Origin: Rhodopseudomonas palustris
Lineage (GTDB): Bacteria; Pseudomonadota; Alphaproteobacteria; Rhizobiales; Xanthobacteraceae
NCBI RefSeq assembly: GCF_034479375.1
Contig: NZ_CP140155.1
Span: 806,001 to 870,000 of the forward strand
Reading direction: 5' to 3'
DNA length: 64,000 bases
Made by a program: the position numbers and the translations under genes. This document shows, piece after piece, positions 37,076 through 48,145 of the stretch. The first letter of the stretch is position 1. Every line of letters starts with the position of its first letter. A model generated the notes under the pieces. That model was not told the DNA's origin. It did not search any database and saw only the letters and a list, made by a program, of their open reading frames with translations.

Positions 37076-37159
37076 GTCATTGCGAGGAGCGAAGCGACGA
37101 AGCAATCCAGCAGCCGCATGCTCGGAACTGCTGGATTGCTTCGCTTCGCTCGCAATGAC
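37076..37159. repeat. GTCATTGCGAGGAGCGAAGC palindromic repeat
   Basis: GTCATTGCGAGGAGCGAAG...AAGCAATCCAGCAG is mirrored by CTGCTGGATTGCTT...CTTCGCTCGCAATGAC. This is a well-known type of dispersed repeat with an outer GTCATTGCGA/TCGCAATGAC arm. Confidence 0.9.
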
Positions 37160-37177
37160 AAAGGGATGATCTGAGTT

Positions 37178-37277
37178 CGTCATTCCGGGGCGCGCGGAGC
37201 GCGAACCCGGAATCTCGGTTGTGCCCCGAATCTCGGGATTCCGGGTTCGCGAGCTACGCTCGCGCCCCGGAATGACG
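37178..37277. repeat. CGTCATTCCGGGG palindromic repeat, copy 7
   Basis: CGTCATTCCGGGG from 37178 and CCCCGGAATGACG to 37277, only 18 bases after the preceding element and 13 before the end of the PLP-enzyme gene. Confidence 0.9.
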
Positions 37278-37290
37278 AACGGAAAAGATG

Positions 37291-38373
37291 TTACTTCAGC
37301 TTCCCCCGTGCCGCGACCGGCAGCGTCCCCAGAATCTCCTCGCCGCGGACCATTACCACTTCGTCGAGCATGTTGACGACGACGCAGACGTGGTTGGGCA
37401 CGATGCGGACGACGTCGCCGATGGCCGGGCGGGAGTTGCTGCGGGAGAGGTCGAGGAAGCCGTGTTCTTCGGCGAATTTTGCGATGCGGGCTTCGGGGTG
37501 ATCGAGGATCAGGCCGAAGCCGTCGAGGCCGCCGCCGGGGTCCGACGTCAGCGTCTTCGAGCCGGCGTCGAGGATGCCGCGCTCCGGCGCGGCGCGGCTG
37601 ACCACGGTGGAATAGATCGTCAGCGCGCAATCGTCCCAACTCGCGACGCCGGCTTCGACCTGCATGCGGTCGTTGTAGATGTAGGTGCCGGGGCGATGCT
37701 CGGTGGCGCCGTCGAGCTTTCCGAGATTCTTCAGATTCGGCGAGCCGCCGGTCGAGACGATCTCCGCGTCGAGGCCGTGGGCGCGGATGCCGGCGAGCGC
37801 CTCGTCGAAGAAGCGCTGCGCCTGCGGCCAGCCGTCCTCGGTCGGGTACAGCATCAAGCCTTTGAATACGAGCCCGTCGGAGGCGGCGATGGTGCGCGCC
37901 AGCGCGATCGCTTCGGCAGGCGTCTCGACGCCGGCGCGCTGGCGGCCGGTGTCGCATTCGACCACGACGCCGAGCGGGCGGCCCGCGCGCGCGGCGGCTG
38001 CGGGCAGGCCGGCAATCACCACCTCGTTGTCGGCCGCGACGATCATCTGTACGCGTTCATGCAGCGCGCCGAGCCGCGCCATCTTCTCCTCGCCGATCAG
38101 ATTGTAGCTGATCAGGATGTCGTCGATGCCGGCATCCGCCATCACTTCGGCCTCGCCGAGCTTCTGGCAGGTGATGCCCCTTGCCCCCGCCGCGATCTGC
38201 ATCTGCGCCAGCAGCGGCGACTTGTGGGTCTTGATGTGCGGCCGGTTGGCGACGCCGGCGGCGTCGCACAGCGCCTGCACCCGCGCGATGTTGCGCTCGA
38301 CGCGGTCCATGTCGATCACCGCAGCGGGCGTGCCGATGTCGCGGGCGATTTTGGCGGCGAGCGGGGTGGTCAT
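37291..38373 (-). CDS. D-threonine aldolase-like PLP enzyme
   Basis: A 360-residue protein of the alanine-racemase-N/DSD1 fold. The PLP lysine is Lys48 in RPHIKTHKS, and PNHVCVVVNMLDE near residue 340 supplies the metal-binding His and downstream acid typical of D-threonine aldolases and D-serine dehydratases. GIPAVIDMDRVERNI-like and VECDTGRQRAGV segments match too. It probably cleaves or dehydrates a D-3-hydroxyamino acid. The start at 38373 (MTTPLAAKIARDIG) excludes an extension that reads through a repeat element. Confidence 0.87.
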   Translation of the reverse strand: MTTPLAAKIARDIGTPAAVIDMDRVERNIARVQALCDAAGVANRPHIKTHKSPLLAQMQIAAGARGITCQKLGEAEVMADAGIDDILISYNLIGEEKMARLGALHERVQMIVAADNEVVIAGLPAAAARAGRPLGVVVECDTGRQRAGVETPAEAIALARTIAASDGLVFKGLMLYPTEDGWPQAQRFFDEALAGIRAHGLDAEIVSTGGSPNLKNLGKLDGATEHRPGTYIYNDRMQVEAGVASWDDCALTIYSTVVSRAAPERGILDAGSKTLTSDPGGGLDGFGLILDHPEARIAKFAEEHGFLDLSRSNSRPAIGDVVRIVPNHVCVVVNMLDEVVMVRGEEILGTLPVAARGKLK

Positions 38374-38417
38374 GGGCGGGCTCCGGTTCGTGGCGTAGAC
38401 TTGGCAACTTGTTAGCA

Positions 38418-38507
38418 CGTCATGCCCGGGCTTGACCCGGGCATCCACGGAAACAAGCACGGCCTAGCTCGTGGGCGTGGATGGCCGGGTCAAGCCCGGC
38501 CATGACG
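38418..38507. repeat. CGTCATGCCCGGGC palindromic repeat
   Basis: CGTCATGCCCGGGCTTGACC and CGGGCATCCACG pair with CGTGGATGGCCGGGTCAAGC and CCGGCCATGACG. The same family, more diverged, occurs at 43273-43374. Confidence 0.88.
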
Positions 38508-38564
38508 ACTTACGACTGGGAAGCGCCGTGCTTATCCGGTCAAGGCTGTGAGAGAAACGAGGCC

Positions 38565-40379
<1,815 letters not shown>

Positions 40380-40389
40380 TGGTGGTCCA

Positions 40390-40884
40390 TCAGGTCTGTG
40401 GTTGCGCCGGCGGCGAGGGGCGGCGGCGGGCGATCCGGCGGATCGTGGTGTCGAGCGCCGCGAGAAACGCCGAGCGGTCGCGCGGGGTGAATCCGCGCGG
40501 ACCGCCGGTGATCTCGCCGGAGGAGCGCAGATCGGTCATCAGATTGCGCACCGCCAGAGTCATCCCGATCGACGCCTCGGAAAACGGCTTGCCGTTCGGC
40601 GCCAGCACCTCGGCGCCGGCCTTGACGCAGCGGCTCGCCAGCGGAACGTCGGCGGTCACCACGATATCGCCCGGCTGGACGCGTTCCGCAATCCAGTCGT
40701 CGGCGGCGTCCATGCCGGAACCCGCCGCGATCCGCTCGATCAGGGGATGCGCCGGCACGCGGATGAAGCTGCCTGCGACCACGCTGACCGGCAGGCCGTG
40801 GCGCTCGGCGACCCGGTAGATCTCGTCCTTCACCGGGCAGGCGTCGGCGTCGACATAGATGCGGGTGGGCGCGGCTTCGGTCAT
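40390..40884 (-). CDS. yaiI: YaiI/YqxD-family protein (UPF0178)
   Basis: A 164-residue protein beginning [20 protein letters not shown], the family signature, followed by [21 protein letters not shown] and the R-N-L-M-T-DLR segment. The fold is PIN/NYN-like, suggesting an RNA-nuclease ancestry; function is not established. Proline-rich C-terminus. Cotranscribed with uup downstream (10-base gap). Confidence 0.92.
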   Translation of the reverse strand: MTEAAPTRIYVDADACPVKDEIYRVAERHGLPVSVVAGSFIRVPAHPLIERIAAGSGMDAADDWIAERVQPGDIVVTADVPLASRCVKAGAEVLAPNGKPFSEASIGMTLAVRNLMTDLRSSGEITGGPRGFTPRDRSAFLAALDTTIRRIARRRPSPPAQPQT

Positions 40885-40988
40885 TCGCTCTCGGTCGGGG
40901 GCTGGCGCGGCGCTTTACGGCCGCTGCGGCGCTGGCGTAGCATCGCCGGACACGATCGCCAACAAGATCGAACAAACCGGGAGAAACC

Positions 40989-41789
40989 ATGGCCGCTCCG
41001 CTCGAGCCCTGGCGCGTCAGCGCCTTCAACACCGCAAAGCTCTCCGAAAACAAGATGCACGACGACAATGTGGCGCAGCGGTTCGGCTTTTCGGGCGGGC
41101 TGGTGCCCGGCGTCGAGGTGATGGCCTATATGATGCACCTGCCGGTCGCGCGCTGGGGCCGCGACTTCCTGGAGCGCGGGCTGATCGAGGCGCGGTTCGT
41201 CAAGCCGGTCTATGACGGCGAGACCGCCACGGTGTCGGGCCGTGACGAGGGCGGTGCGCTGGCGATCGAGGTCGAGAGCCGCGGCGCGCTGTGCGCGACG
41301 GGCTCGGCCGCGCTGCCGGCGCGGGCGCCGGTGGTCGATCTCGGCGACTATGCCGAGACCGCGCCGGCCGCGGTCCGGCCTCCGATCGGTCCCGGAGCGT
41401 TCGCGCCGGGGCTGTGGCTCGGCACCAAGCCGGTGACGTGGGGCGGGGAGGCGCTGCGCGATTATCTCGCCGAGGTGCGCGAGACCGATCCGATCTATCT
41501 CGCGAACAATCTGGTACATCCCGGCACGCTGCAGCGCATCATGAACCGGGTGCTGGTCGATAATGTCGTGCTCGGTCCGTGGATTCATGTCGGCTCGCGA
41601 ATGCAACTGCTCGCAGCCGCCAGCGCCGACGACACGCTGACGGCGCGCGCCAAGGTGGTCGCCAACTACGACAAGAAGGGCCACCGCTTCGCCGAGTTCG
41701 ACGCGCTGATCGTCGCCAACGGCACGACGCCGATCGCGCATTGCCATCACATCGCGATCGTTCAGCCGCGCGAACAGGCGGCGGCGTAG
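40989..41789 (+). CDS. Hotdog-fold protein, MaoC-like
   Basis: A 266-residue protein with an N-terminal hotdog (NTAKLSENKMHDDNVAQRFG, GGLVPGVEVMAYMMHLPV) and a second half with similar character (GTLQRIMNRVLVDNVVLGPW, KKGHRFAEFDALIVANGTTP). HDDNVAQRFGFSGGLVPGV resembles the MaoC hydratase helix, but the Asp-x4-His pattern is altered. It could be a double-hotdog hydratase or thioesterase-like protein. Divergent from yaiI. Specific role unknown. Confidence 0.75.
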   Translation: MAAPLEPWRVSAFNTAKLSENKMHDDNVAQRFGFSGGLVPGVEVMAYMMHLPVARWGRDFLERGLIEARFVKPVYDGETATVSGRDEGGALAIEVESRGALCATGSAALPARAPVVDLGDYAETAPAAVRPPIGPGAFAPGLWLGTKPVTWGGEALRDYLAEVRETDPIYLANNLVHPGTLQRIMNRVLVDNVVLGPWIHVGSRMQLLAAASADDTLTARAKVVANYDKKGHRFAEFDALIVANGTTPIAHCHHIAIVQPREQAAA

Positions 41790-41976
41790 TCGAGCTAATT
41801 CCGCCGCGCGGACGCGGGCCGATGCAGGCTGCGACGTTCTGACCTCGCGCGTCTTGCGCGCGGGCTGCGAGAATGCGCTTCACGACATCACGGGCAGACA
41901 GGGGGGCACACACCACGCATGCGCGGGCCGGCGACAAGGCCGCACCAACAAAATCAAAAAACACTCCGGAGGAAAC

Positions 41977-43194
41977 ATGCACTTCATTCAACGTGCGGCG
42001 GCGGCACTGACGCTCACCGCTCCGCTGCTGCTCGGCGCTTCGGCGTTCGCGCAGCAACAAGGCCCGCTGAAGATCGGCCTGCTCGGCGACTTCCAGTCGG
42101 TGTATTCCGACATCGGCGGCGCCGGCAATGTCGAGGCCGCCAAAATGGCGATCGCCGAGATGGGTGGCACGATGTTCGGCCAGCCGATCGAATTCATCTC
42201 GGCCGACGTGCAGAACAAGCCCGACATCGCCGCGTCGCTGGCGCGGAAATGGTACGAGAACGAGGGCGTCGACATGATCGTCGACCTGCCGACCTCGGCC
42301 ACCGCGCTCGCCGCGATGGAGATGTCGAAGCGGTTCGAGAAGATCATGATCGTCACGGATGCCGCGTCGTCGGACATCACCGGCAAGTCGTGCTCGCCCT
42401 ACACCGCGCACTGGACCTATGATACTTATTCGAATGCGCACACGGTGGGGTCGGCGATCGTCAAGAACGGCGGCGACACCTGGTTCTTCATCACCGCGGA
42501 CTATCTGTTCGGCCATTCGATCGAACGCGACACCGGCGAGGTGGTCAAGGCGGCCGGCGGCAAGATCGTCGGCAACGCACGGCATCCGTTGAACAACGCC
42601 GACTTCTCGTCGTTCCTGCTGCAGGCGCAATCGTCCAAGGCCAAGATCATCGGCATGGCCAATGGCGGCGGCGACACCATCAACACCATCAAGCAGGCGT
42701 CCGAATTCGGCATCGTGGCCGGCGGCCAGAAGCTCGCCGGCATCGTGATGTTCATCTCCGACATCCACAGCCTCGGGCTGAAGATGGCGAACGGGCTGAT
42801 CATCACCGAGGCGTATTACTGGGACCTCAACGACCGGACCCGCGAATTCGGCAGGAAGTTCTACGACAAGATGAAGCGGATGCCGACGATGAACCAGGCC
42901 GCGACCTACAGCGCGACGCTGCATTATCTGAAGGCGGTGAAGGCGGCGGGCACCAGGGACACCAAGACGGTGCTGGCGAAGATGCGCGAGATGCCGGTGC
43001 GCGACGCCTTCACCAACAACGGCTTCCTGCGCGAGGACGGCCGCATGGTGCATTCGATGTTCCTGTTCGAGGTGAAGAAGCCCGAAGAGTCGAATGCGCC
43101 GTGGGATTACTACAAGCTGCTGGCCGAAGTCCCCGGCGATCAGGCGTTCCGCCCGCTGAAGGACGGCGGCTGCCCGCTGGTGAAGGCGGAGTAA
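41977..43194 (+). CDS. Periplasmic substrate-binding protein, branched-chain amino-acid type
   Basis: A 405-residue secreted protein (signal peptide through ALTLTAPLLLGASAFAQ) of the type I periplasmic-binding fold: LKIGLLGDFQSVYSDIGGAG, ADVQNKPDIAASLARKWYE, WFFITADYLFGHSIERDTGE. This is the LivK/UrtA-like family; the PTSATALAAMEMSKRF and TDAASSDITGKSC segments fit the aromatic or amide ligand subgroup. GGAGG six bases before the ATG. No permease or ATPase gene adjoins it, so it is an orphan receptor. Confidence 0.9.
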   Translation: MHFIQRAAAALTLTAPLLLGASAFAQQQGPLKIGLLGDFQSVYSDIGGAGNVEAAKMAIAEMGGTMFGQPIEFISADVQNKPDIAASLARKWYENEGVDMIVDLPTSATALAAMEMSKRFEKIMIVTDAASSDITGKSCSPYTAHWTYDTYSNAHTVGSAIVKNGGDTWFFITADYLFGHSIERDTGEVVKAAGGKIVGNARHPLNNADFSSFLLQAQSSKAKIIGMANGGGDTINTIKQASEFGIVAGGQKLAGIVMFISDIHSLGLKMANGLIITEAYYWDLNDRTREFGRKFYDKMKRMPTMNQAATYSATLHYLKAVKAAGTRDTKTVLAKMREMPVRDAFTNNGFLREDGRMVHSMFLFEVKKPEESNAPWDYYKLLAEVPGDQAFRPLKDGGCPLVKAE

Positions 43195-43203
43195 GGCCGT
43201 CGA

Positions 43204-43228
43204 CTCCTCTCCCCTTGTGGGAGAGGAG
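43204..43228 (+). terminator. Hairpin after the binding-protein gene
   Basis: CTCCTCTCCC (43204-43213) and GGGAGAGGAG (43219-43228) are perfect 10-bp arms with a 5-base loop, nine bases after the stop. No T-run follows. Confidence 0.55.
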
Positions 43229-43272
43229 AAGCGCGCGTCGCGTGCTCAACGATGCCTCGCACCCATGAAAGA

Positions 43273-43374
43273 CGTCATCGCCGGGCTCGACCCGGCGATC
43301 CATCCTCTTCGCAAAGAGTCGTTGTTGGCGCGCTGCGCGCGCGATGGATGCGCGGGTCAAGCCCGCGCATGACG
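43273..43374. repeat. CGTCATCGCCGGGC palindromic repeat
   Basis: CGTCATCGCCGGGCTCGACC and GGCGATCCATC are mirrored by GATGGATGCGCGGGTCAAGC and CCGCGCATGACG. It is related to the element at 38418-38507. Confidence 0.75.
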
Positions 43375-43441
43375 GGATTGTTTGAGGAGGCGCAGTGCGC
43401 AACAGCGGGCGTTCGCAACCTCACTCGGCAAGCGCCAGCTT

Positions 43442-45826
43442 TCACGCCGCCGCCGTCTCCTTCGCCTCCCGGATCGCGCGCCAGACCTTCTCCGAAGTCA
43501 GCGGCATGTCGAGCGTCGTGACGCCGACGTCCTTCAGCGCGTCGAGCACGGCGTTGACGACGCTCGCCAGCGAGCCGGCGCAGCCGGCTTCGCCGCAGCC
43601 CTTGGTGCCGAGCGGATTCGACTTGGTCGGCACCGGGTGGTCGCCGACCGCCATCATCGGAATGTCCTCGGCGCGCGGCAGCGCGTAGTCCTGCAGCGAG
43701 CCGGTGATCGGCTGGCCGTCGCCGTCATAGGACATCTTCTCCATCAGCGCCTGGCCGATGCCCTGCGCGACGCCGCCGTGCAGCTGGCCTTCGACGATCA
43801 TCGGATTGATGACCACGCCGAAATCATTGACCGCGGTGTAGCGCACCACGCGGGTGACGCCGGTGTCGGGATCGATCTCGACCTCGGCGACGTGGCAGCC
43901 GTTGGGGAAGGCGGACGGCACGCCCTTGGCGACATGATCGACGTCGAGCGACGACGGCACGTCCTCGGGCAGCTTGGCCTCGCGCAGCCGCTCAGCCAGC
44001 TCCATGATGCCGATGCTGCGGTCGGTGCCGGCGACGGTGAAGCGGCCGCCTTCGAATTCGATGTCGACTTCGGCGGTCTCCAGCAGATGCGATGCCGCGG
44101 CCTTGCCCCTGGCGATCACCTGCTGCGATGCCTCGACGATCGCCTGGCCGCTGGCGGTGATCGAGCGCGAGCCGCCGGTGCCGTTGCCGGTGTGGACGAC
44201 GTCGCTGTCGCCCTGTTCGAGCCGGACGTTCTCGAACGGCACGCCGAGCTGCGCGCACAGCACTTGCGCGAACGGCGTGGCGTGGCCCTGGCCGTAGTCG
44301 AGCGTGCCGGTGATCAGCCGCACGGTGCCGTCGGCCTCGAACACGATCTTGCCGAGCTCGGCGCTCGGCGGCGCGGTGACTTCGAGATAGGAGCCCACCG
44401 CGATGCCGCGCAGTTTGCCGGACTTGCGGCTATCCCGCTTGCGCTTGGCGAAGCCGGCATAGTCGGACAGCTCCAGCGCCTGCGCGAACACGCCGCCGAA
44501 ATCGCCGCTGTCATAGGTGACGCCGGAGCAGGCGGTGAACGGCAGTTGCGACGGCTTGACGAAATTGCGCTTCCGCAAGGCGAGCCGGTCGATGCCGATC
44601 TCGTCGGCGGCGCGGTCGATCAGCCGCTCCAGGAAGTAGTTCGCTTCGGGCCGGCCGGCGCCGCGATAGGCGCCCATCAGAGTGACGTTGGTGACGACGC
44701 ATTTGATGTCCACCGCCAGCAGCGGCGTGCGATACACGCTGCCGATGTTCTTGCCGGTGTTGAGCGACAGCGGCAGGGGGGCCACGCCGGTGATGTAGGC
44801 GCCGAGATTGCCGGTGCCGCCGAGACGGATGGCGAGAAACTGGCCCTCGGCATCAAGCGCCAGCTCGGCGCGGATCTGCTGGCCGCGGCCGTGGCTGTCG
44901 GAGAGGAACGCGGAGGAGCGTTCGTCGGTCCACTTCACCGGCCGGCCGAGCGCCTTCGCCGCATGCAGGATGCAGATGTATTCGGGATAGGAGATGTTCT
45001 TCATTCCGAACGAGCCGCCGACCTGGCCGGTCAGCACCCGCACCTTGTCGGCCGGCACGCCGAGCAGCTTCGCCAGCGTGTTGCGGTTGCCGGAGACGCC
45101 CTGGGTCGGGAGCTGGATGGTGTAGCGGCCGTTCTGCTGGTCGTAGGTGGCGAGCCCGGTGCGTGGCTCCATCGGCACCGCCGCGACGCGGGTGTTCTCG
45201 ATGTCGAGCGTAGTGACATGCGCGGCGGAGGCAAAGGCGGCGTCGACGGCCGCGGCGTCGCCGAAGTGATAATCGAGCGCGACGTTGTTCGGGATGTGAT
45301 CATAGAGCTGCGGCGCGCCCGGTTTGATCGCTTCGTCGGCGTCGGTCACCGCCGGCAGCGGCTCGATATCGAGCTCGACAGCTTCCGCAGCGTCGCGCGC
45401 CTGCGCCGGCGTTTTCGCAACCACAAAGGCCACCGGATCGCCGACGAAGCGCACCTTGTCGGTGGCCAGCGCCGGGCGGTCGGTCTGCAGCAACGGCGTG
45501 CCGTCGCGGTTCTTGATCGGCAGGCCGCAGGTGAACGGGGCGTAACCGGCCTCGGCGAGATCGGCCCCGGTGTAGACGCCGCTGACCCCCGGCATCGCCC
45601 GGGCCGCCTCGACGTCGATGCCGCGGATCACCCCGTGGGCGTGCTGGCTGCGCACCATCACCGCAAAAAGCTGGCCGGGAAGGTTGCAATCGTCGGTGTA
45701 GCGGCCCTTGCCGCGCAGCAGGGTGTCGTCCTCCTTGCGACGCACCGGCTGGCCGACCCCGAATTTTTGCAGTGCGATGGCGGTGTCGGACGGTGCGTTC
45801 GAACGTCGGTCCTGCATGAGGCTCAT
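43442..45826 (-). CDS. Molybdopterin-binding oxidoreductase large subunit (xanthine dehydrogenase/CoxL family)
   Basis: A 794-residue Mo-hydroxylase large subunit. It starts with VGQPVRRKEDDTLLRGKGRY, has GQVGGSFGMKNISYPE, AYRGAGRPEANYFLERLID and the catalytic Glu746 in GTKGCGEAGCAGSL. The AYRGAGR motif marks a form II-type CoxL rather than true CO dehydrogenase (AYXCSFR). Such enzymes need FAD and 2Fe-2S subunits, but neither is encoded in this window. Substrate unknown; the nearby binding protein at 41977 might be linked but is on the opposite strand. Confidence 0.92.
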   Translation of the reverse strand: MSLMQDRRSNAPSDTAIALQKFGVGQPVRRKEDDTLLRGKGRYTDDCNLPGQLFAVMVRSQHAHGVIRGIDVEAARAMPGVSGVYTGADLAEAGYAPFTCGLPIKNRDGTPLLQTDRPALATDKVRFVGDPVAFVVAKTPAQARDAAEAVELDIEPLPAVTDADEAIKPGAPQLYDHIPNNVALDYHFGDAAAVDAAFASAAHVTTLDIENTRVAAVPMEPRTGLATYDQQNGRYTIQLPTQGVSGNRNTLAKLLGVPADKVRVLTGQVGGSFGMKNISYPEYICILHAAKALGRPVKWTDERSSAFLSDSHGRGQQIRAELALDAEGQFLAIRLGGTGNLGAYITGVAPLPLSLNTGKNIGSVYRTPLLAVDIKCVVTNVTLMGAYRGAGRPEANYFLERLIDRAADEIGIDRLALRKRNFVKPSQLPFTACSGVTYDSGDFGGVFAQALELSDYAGFAKRKRDSRKSGKLRGIAVGSYLEVTAPPSAELGKIVFEADGTVRLITGTLDYGQGHATPFAQVLCAQLGVPFENVRLEQGDSDVVHTGNGTGGSRSITASGQAIVEASQQVIARGKAAASHLLETAEVDIEFEGGRFTVAGTDRSIGIMELAERLREAKLPEDVPSSLDVDHVAKGVPSAFPNGCHVAEVEIDPDTGVTRVVRYTAVNDFGVVINPMIVEGQLHGGVAQGIGQALMEKMSYDGDGQPITGSLQDYALPRAEDIPMMAVGDHPVPTKSNPLGTKGCGEAGCAGSLASVVNAVLDALKDVGVTTLDMPLTSEKVWRAIREAKETAAA

Positions 45827-45993
45827 TCCAGCGGTGGGATGACGTCAAAAAAGCCGCGTTGCGCGGCCGTTTTCGTGTAAAGATGACGATCTTCAGATAA
45901 TGCAGCGGTGGCGTCGCGACAACGCACGATCCGGAATGCGGGCCGTGCGGGTGGGTTGCGCCGTGGCCATGCGCTGCTAAACTTTCCGTGAAT

Positions 45994-47106
45994 ATGATCT
46001 CGACGTCGGCCGGACGGCCACGAAAGACCGAATTGATGGATGAGAAGACGCGGCTCCGCGGTGGCCTGGCGCCCGGCGGAGACCCGCAGCACGGGAATGC
46101 CGCGATTGTCGAGGACGAGCACGGATCGATGGCGCCGCATGGCGGCGTCTATGCTGCGCTCGACCTCGGCACCAACAATTGCCGGCTGCTGATCGCGCGG
46201 CCGACCGGCGACGGCTTTCGCGTGGTCGATTCGTTCTCGCGGATCATCCGGCTCGGGGAGGGCGTGTCCGCGACCGGGCGGATCAGCGACGCGGCGATCG
46301 CGCGGGCGATTTCGGCGCTGTCGATCTGCCGCGACAAGATCCATCAGCGCAAGGCGAAGCGGCTGCGGCTGATCGCGACCGAGGCCTGCCGCGCCGCCGT
46401 CAATGCCGATGCGTTCTGTGAGGCGGTCGCACACGCCACCGGCATCCGGCTCGAAATCATCGATCGAGAGACCGAGGCGCGGCTCGCCGCAATCGGCTGC
46501 TCGCCGCTGGTCGATACCGCCGGGCGCGGCGCGATCCTGTTCGATATCGGCGGCGGCTCCAGCGAACTGGTGCGGCTGGCGCGCGATCCGGCGCGGCCGG
46601 ACCTGCCGCCGCGGATCCGGGCCTGGATGTCGATTCCGCTCGGCGTGGTGACGCTGGCGGAGCAATTCGGCGGCAAGGTCGTGACCGCGGACAGCTATGC
46701 GGCGATGATCGACGAGGTCGCAAAGCACGTCGCGCCGTTCGCGGCCGCGCATGGCGGCGATCTCGGCGGCCTGCATCTGCTCGGCACCTCGGGCACGGTG
46801 ACGACGCTCGCGGGGCTGTATCTCGACCTGATCCGCTACGATCGCCGTCGCGTCGACGGCATCTGGATGAGCGACGGGGAACTGACTGCGACCATCGACC
46901 GGCTGCGCGGCATGAGTTATCACGACCGCGCCCAGAACCATTGCATCGGCGCCGAGCGCGCCGACCTGGTGCTGGCCGGATGCGCGATCCTCGACGCGGT
47001 GCGCGCGGCGTTCCCGCTGCCGCGGCTGCGGGTGGCCGATCGCGGCCTGCGCGAGGGCATGCTGGTCGAAATGATGCGCGAAGACGGCGTGCCAGGAGTC
47101 GCCTGA
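45994..47106 (+). CDS. ppx: Ppx/GppA exopolyphosphatase-family phosphatase
   Basis: A 370-residue protein of the ASKHA fold. After a variable N-terminal extension, YAALDLGTNNCRLLIARPT is phosphate motif 1, DIGGGSSELVRLA is phosphate motif 2, and LHLLGTSGTVTTLAGLYLDL forms the adenosine motif. It degrades polyphosphate or pppGpp. A GTG at 45988 and ATGs at 45994 and 46036 are all possible starts. It precedes rlmE by 98 bases, an arrangement seen in other alphaproteobacteria. Confidence 0.9.
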   Translation: MISTSAGRPRKTELMDEKTRLRGGLAPGGDPQHGNAAIVEDEHGSMAPHGGVYAALDLGTNNCRLLIARPTGDGFRVVDSFSRIIRLGEGVSATGRISDAAIARAISALSICRDKIHQRKAKRLRLIATEACRAAVNADAFCEAVAHATGIRLEIIDRETEARLAAIGCSPLVDTAGRGAILFDIGGGSSELVRLARDPARPDLPPRIRAWMSIPLGVVTLAEQFGGKVVTADSYAAMIDEVAKHVAPFAAAHGGDLGGLHLLGTSGTVTTLAGLYLDLIRYDRRRVDGIWMSDGELTATIDRLRGMSYHDRAQNHCIGAERADLVLAGCAILDAVRAAFPLPRLRVADRGLREGMLVEMMREDGVPGVA

Positions 47107-47204
47107 AGGGTCGCCTGAGGGGGCGTCTGAGCCGGTTCCACGCTGGTTTTTCCGCGCTCATCTGCTAAGCAACGCGCGAACACAACCAATTTTCAAGCAG
47201 GGCC

Positions 47205-47903
47205 ATGGCCAAAGACACAACCGGGCGAATGCGCGTCACCGTCAAGAGCGGCGGCCGGATGAAGCTGTCGTCGAAGCTGTGGCTCGATCGCCAGCTCAAC
47301 GATCCCTATGTGGCGCAGGCCAAGCGCGACGGCTATCGCTCGCGCGCGGCCTACAAGCTGACCGAGATCGACGACAAGTATCATTTCCTCAAATCGGGTC
47401 TGGCGGTGGTCGATCTCGGCGCCGCCCCCGGCGGCTGGAGCCAGGTCGCGGCGAAGCGGATCGGCTCGGCGGACGGCCGCGGCAAGGTGATCGCGATCGA
47501 CCTGCTGGAGATGGGCGAAATCCCCGGCGTCACGTTCGCGCAGCTCGACTTTCTCGACAATGCCGCGCCGGACAAATTGCGCGAGATGCTCGGCGGCGAC
47601 GGCGCCGACGTGGTGATGAGCGACATGGCGGGCAACACCACCGGGCATCGCAAGACCGATCAGCTCCGCATCGTCGGCCTGGTCGAGAGCGCCGCGCAGT
47701 TCGCCAGTGAAGTGCTGAAGCCCGGCGGCATCTTCGTCGCCAAGGTGTTTCAGAGCGGCGCCGACGCCACGCTGATGAACCAGCTCAAGCGCGACTTCGC
47801 CACCGTGAAGCACGTCAAGCCCGCCGCCAGCCGCAAGGATTCCTCGGAGCGCTACGTGCTGGCGATGGGATTCCGGGGCGCGCCGCCCGCAACGGAGCCG
47901 TGA
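47205..47903 (+). CDS. rlmE: 23S rRNA (uridine-2552 2'-O) methyltransferase
   Basis: A 232-residue FtsJ-family enzyme. The K-D-K-E tetrad is complete: Lys51 (SRAAYKL), Asp140 ([12 protein letters not shown]), Lys180 (FVAKVFQ) and Glu215 (SSERYVLA). The SAM motif is [13 protein letters not shown] (68-80). It methylates U2552 in the A-site loop of 23S rRNA late in 50S assembly. Basic N-terminal extension (about 24 residues) aids rRNA binding. Confidence 0.95.
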   Translation: MAKDTTGRMRVTVKSGGRMKLSSKLWLDRQLNDPYVAQAKRDGYRSRAAYKLTEIDDKYHFLKSGLAVVDLGAAPGGWSQVAAKRIGSADGRGKVIAIDLLEMGEIPGVTFAQLDFLDNAAPDKLREMLGGDGADVVMSDMAGNTTGHRKTDQLRIVGLVESAAQFASEVLKPGGIFVAKVFQSGADATLMNQLKRDFATVKHVKPAASRKDSSERYVLAMGFRGAPPATEP

Positions 47904-47941
47904 CGGCTCAACCGTGACGATGCCGGTGCATCGGTCTTGAT

Positions 47942-48145
47942 TTGCCGCAGCCGGATCGGTCGGATCGCGAATTCGTCGAGGTCGCGCACGCGACTTCGGT
48001 CTTCGACGTGCCGCATTTTGGATGCCGCGTCTGCAACGACGTTCTGCGGCTTGCAGGGCGGCACCACGATGCAAGCGAACGAGGAGCGGATTCTTCCCCG
48101 CTCAGATCTCGCGCCGGATTTCCAGCTCCGACCAGATCTGATTGA
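47942..48145 (+). CDS. Possible small CxxC protein, 67 residues
   Basis: A TTG-start frame reads REFVEVAHATSVFDVPHFGC and then RVCNDVLRLAGRHHD, with a CRVC motif like a small zinc knuckle. The composition is more protein-like than other shadow frames here. It lies downstream of rlmE and overlaps the 3' end of the ABC ATPase gene on the other strand by 44 bases. No strong ribosome-binding site. It may be a real short gene, a remnant, or chance. Confidence 0.25.
   Translation: MPQPDRSDREFVEVAHATSVFDVPHFGCRVCNDVLRLAGRHHDASERGADSSPLRSRAGFPAPTRSD

Noticed and set aside
43382..45880. 832-codon plus-strand frame
   Set aside because: It is the antisense of the Mo-hydroxylase large subunit and shows no motifs.
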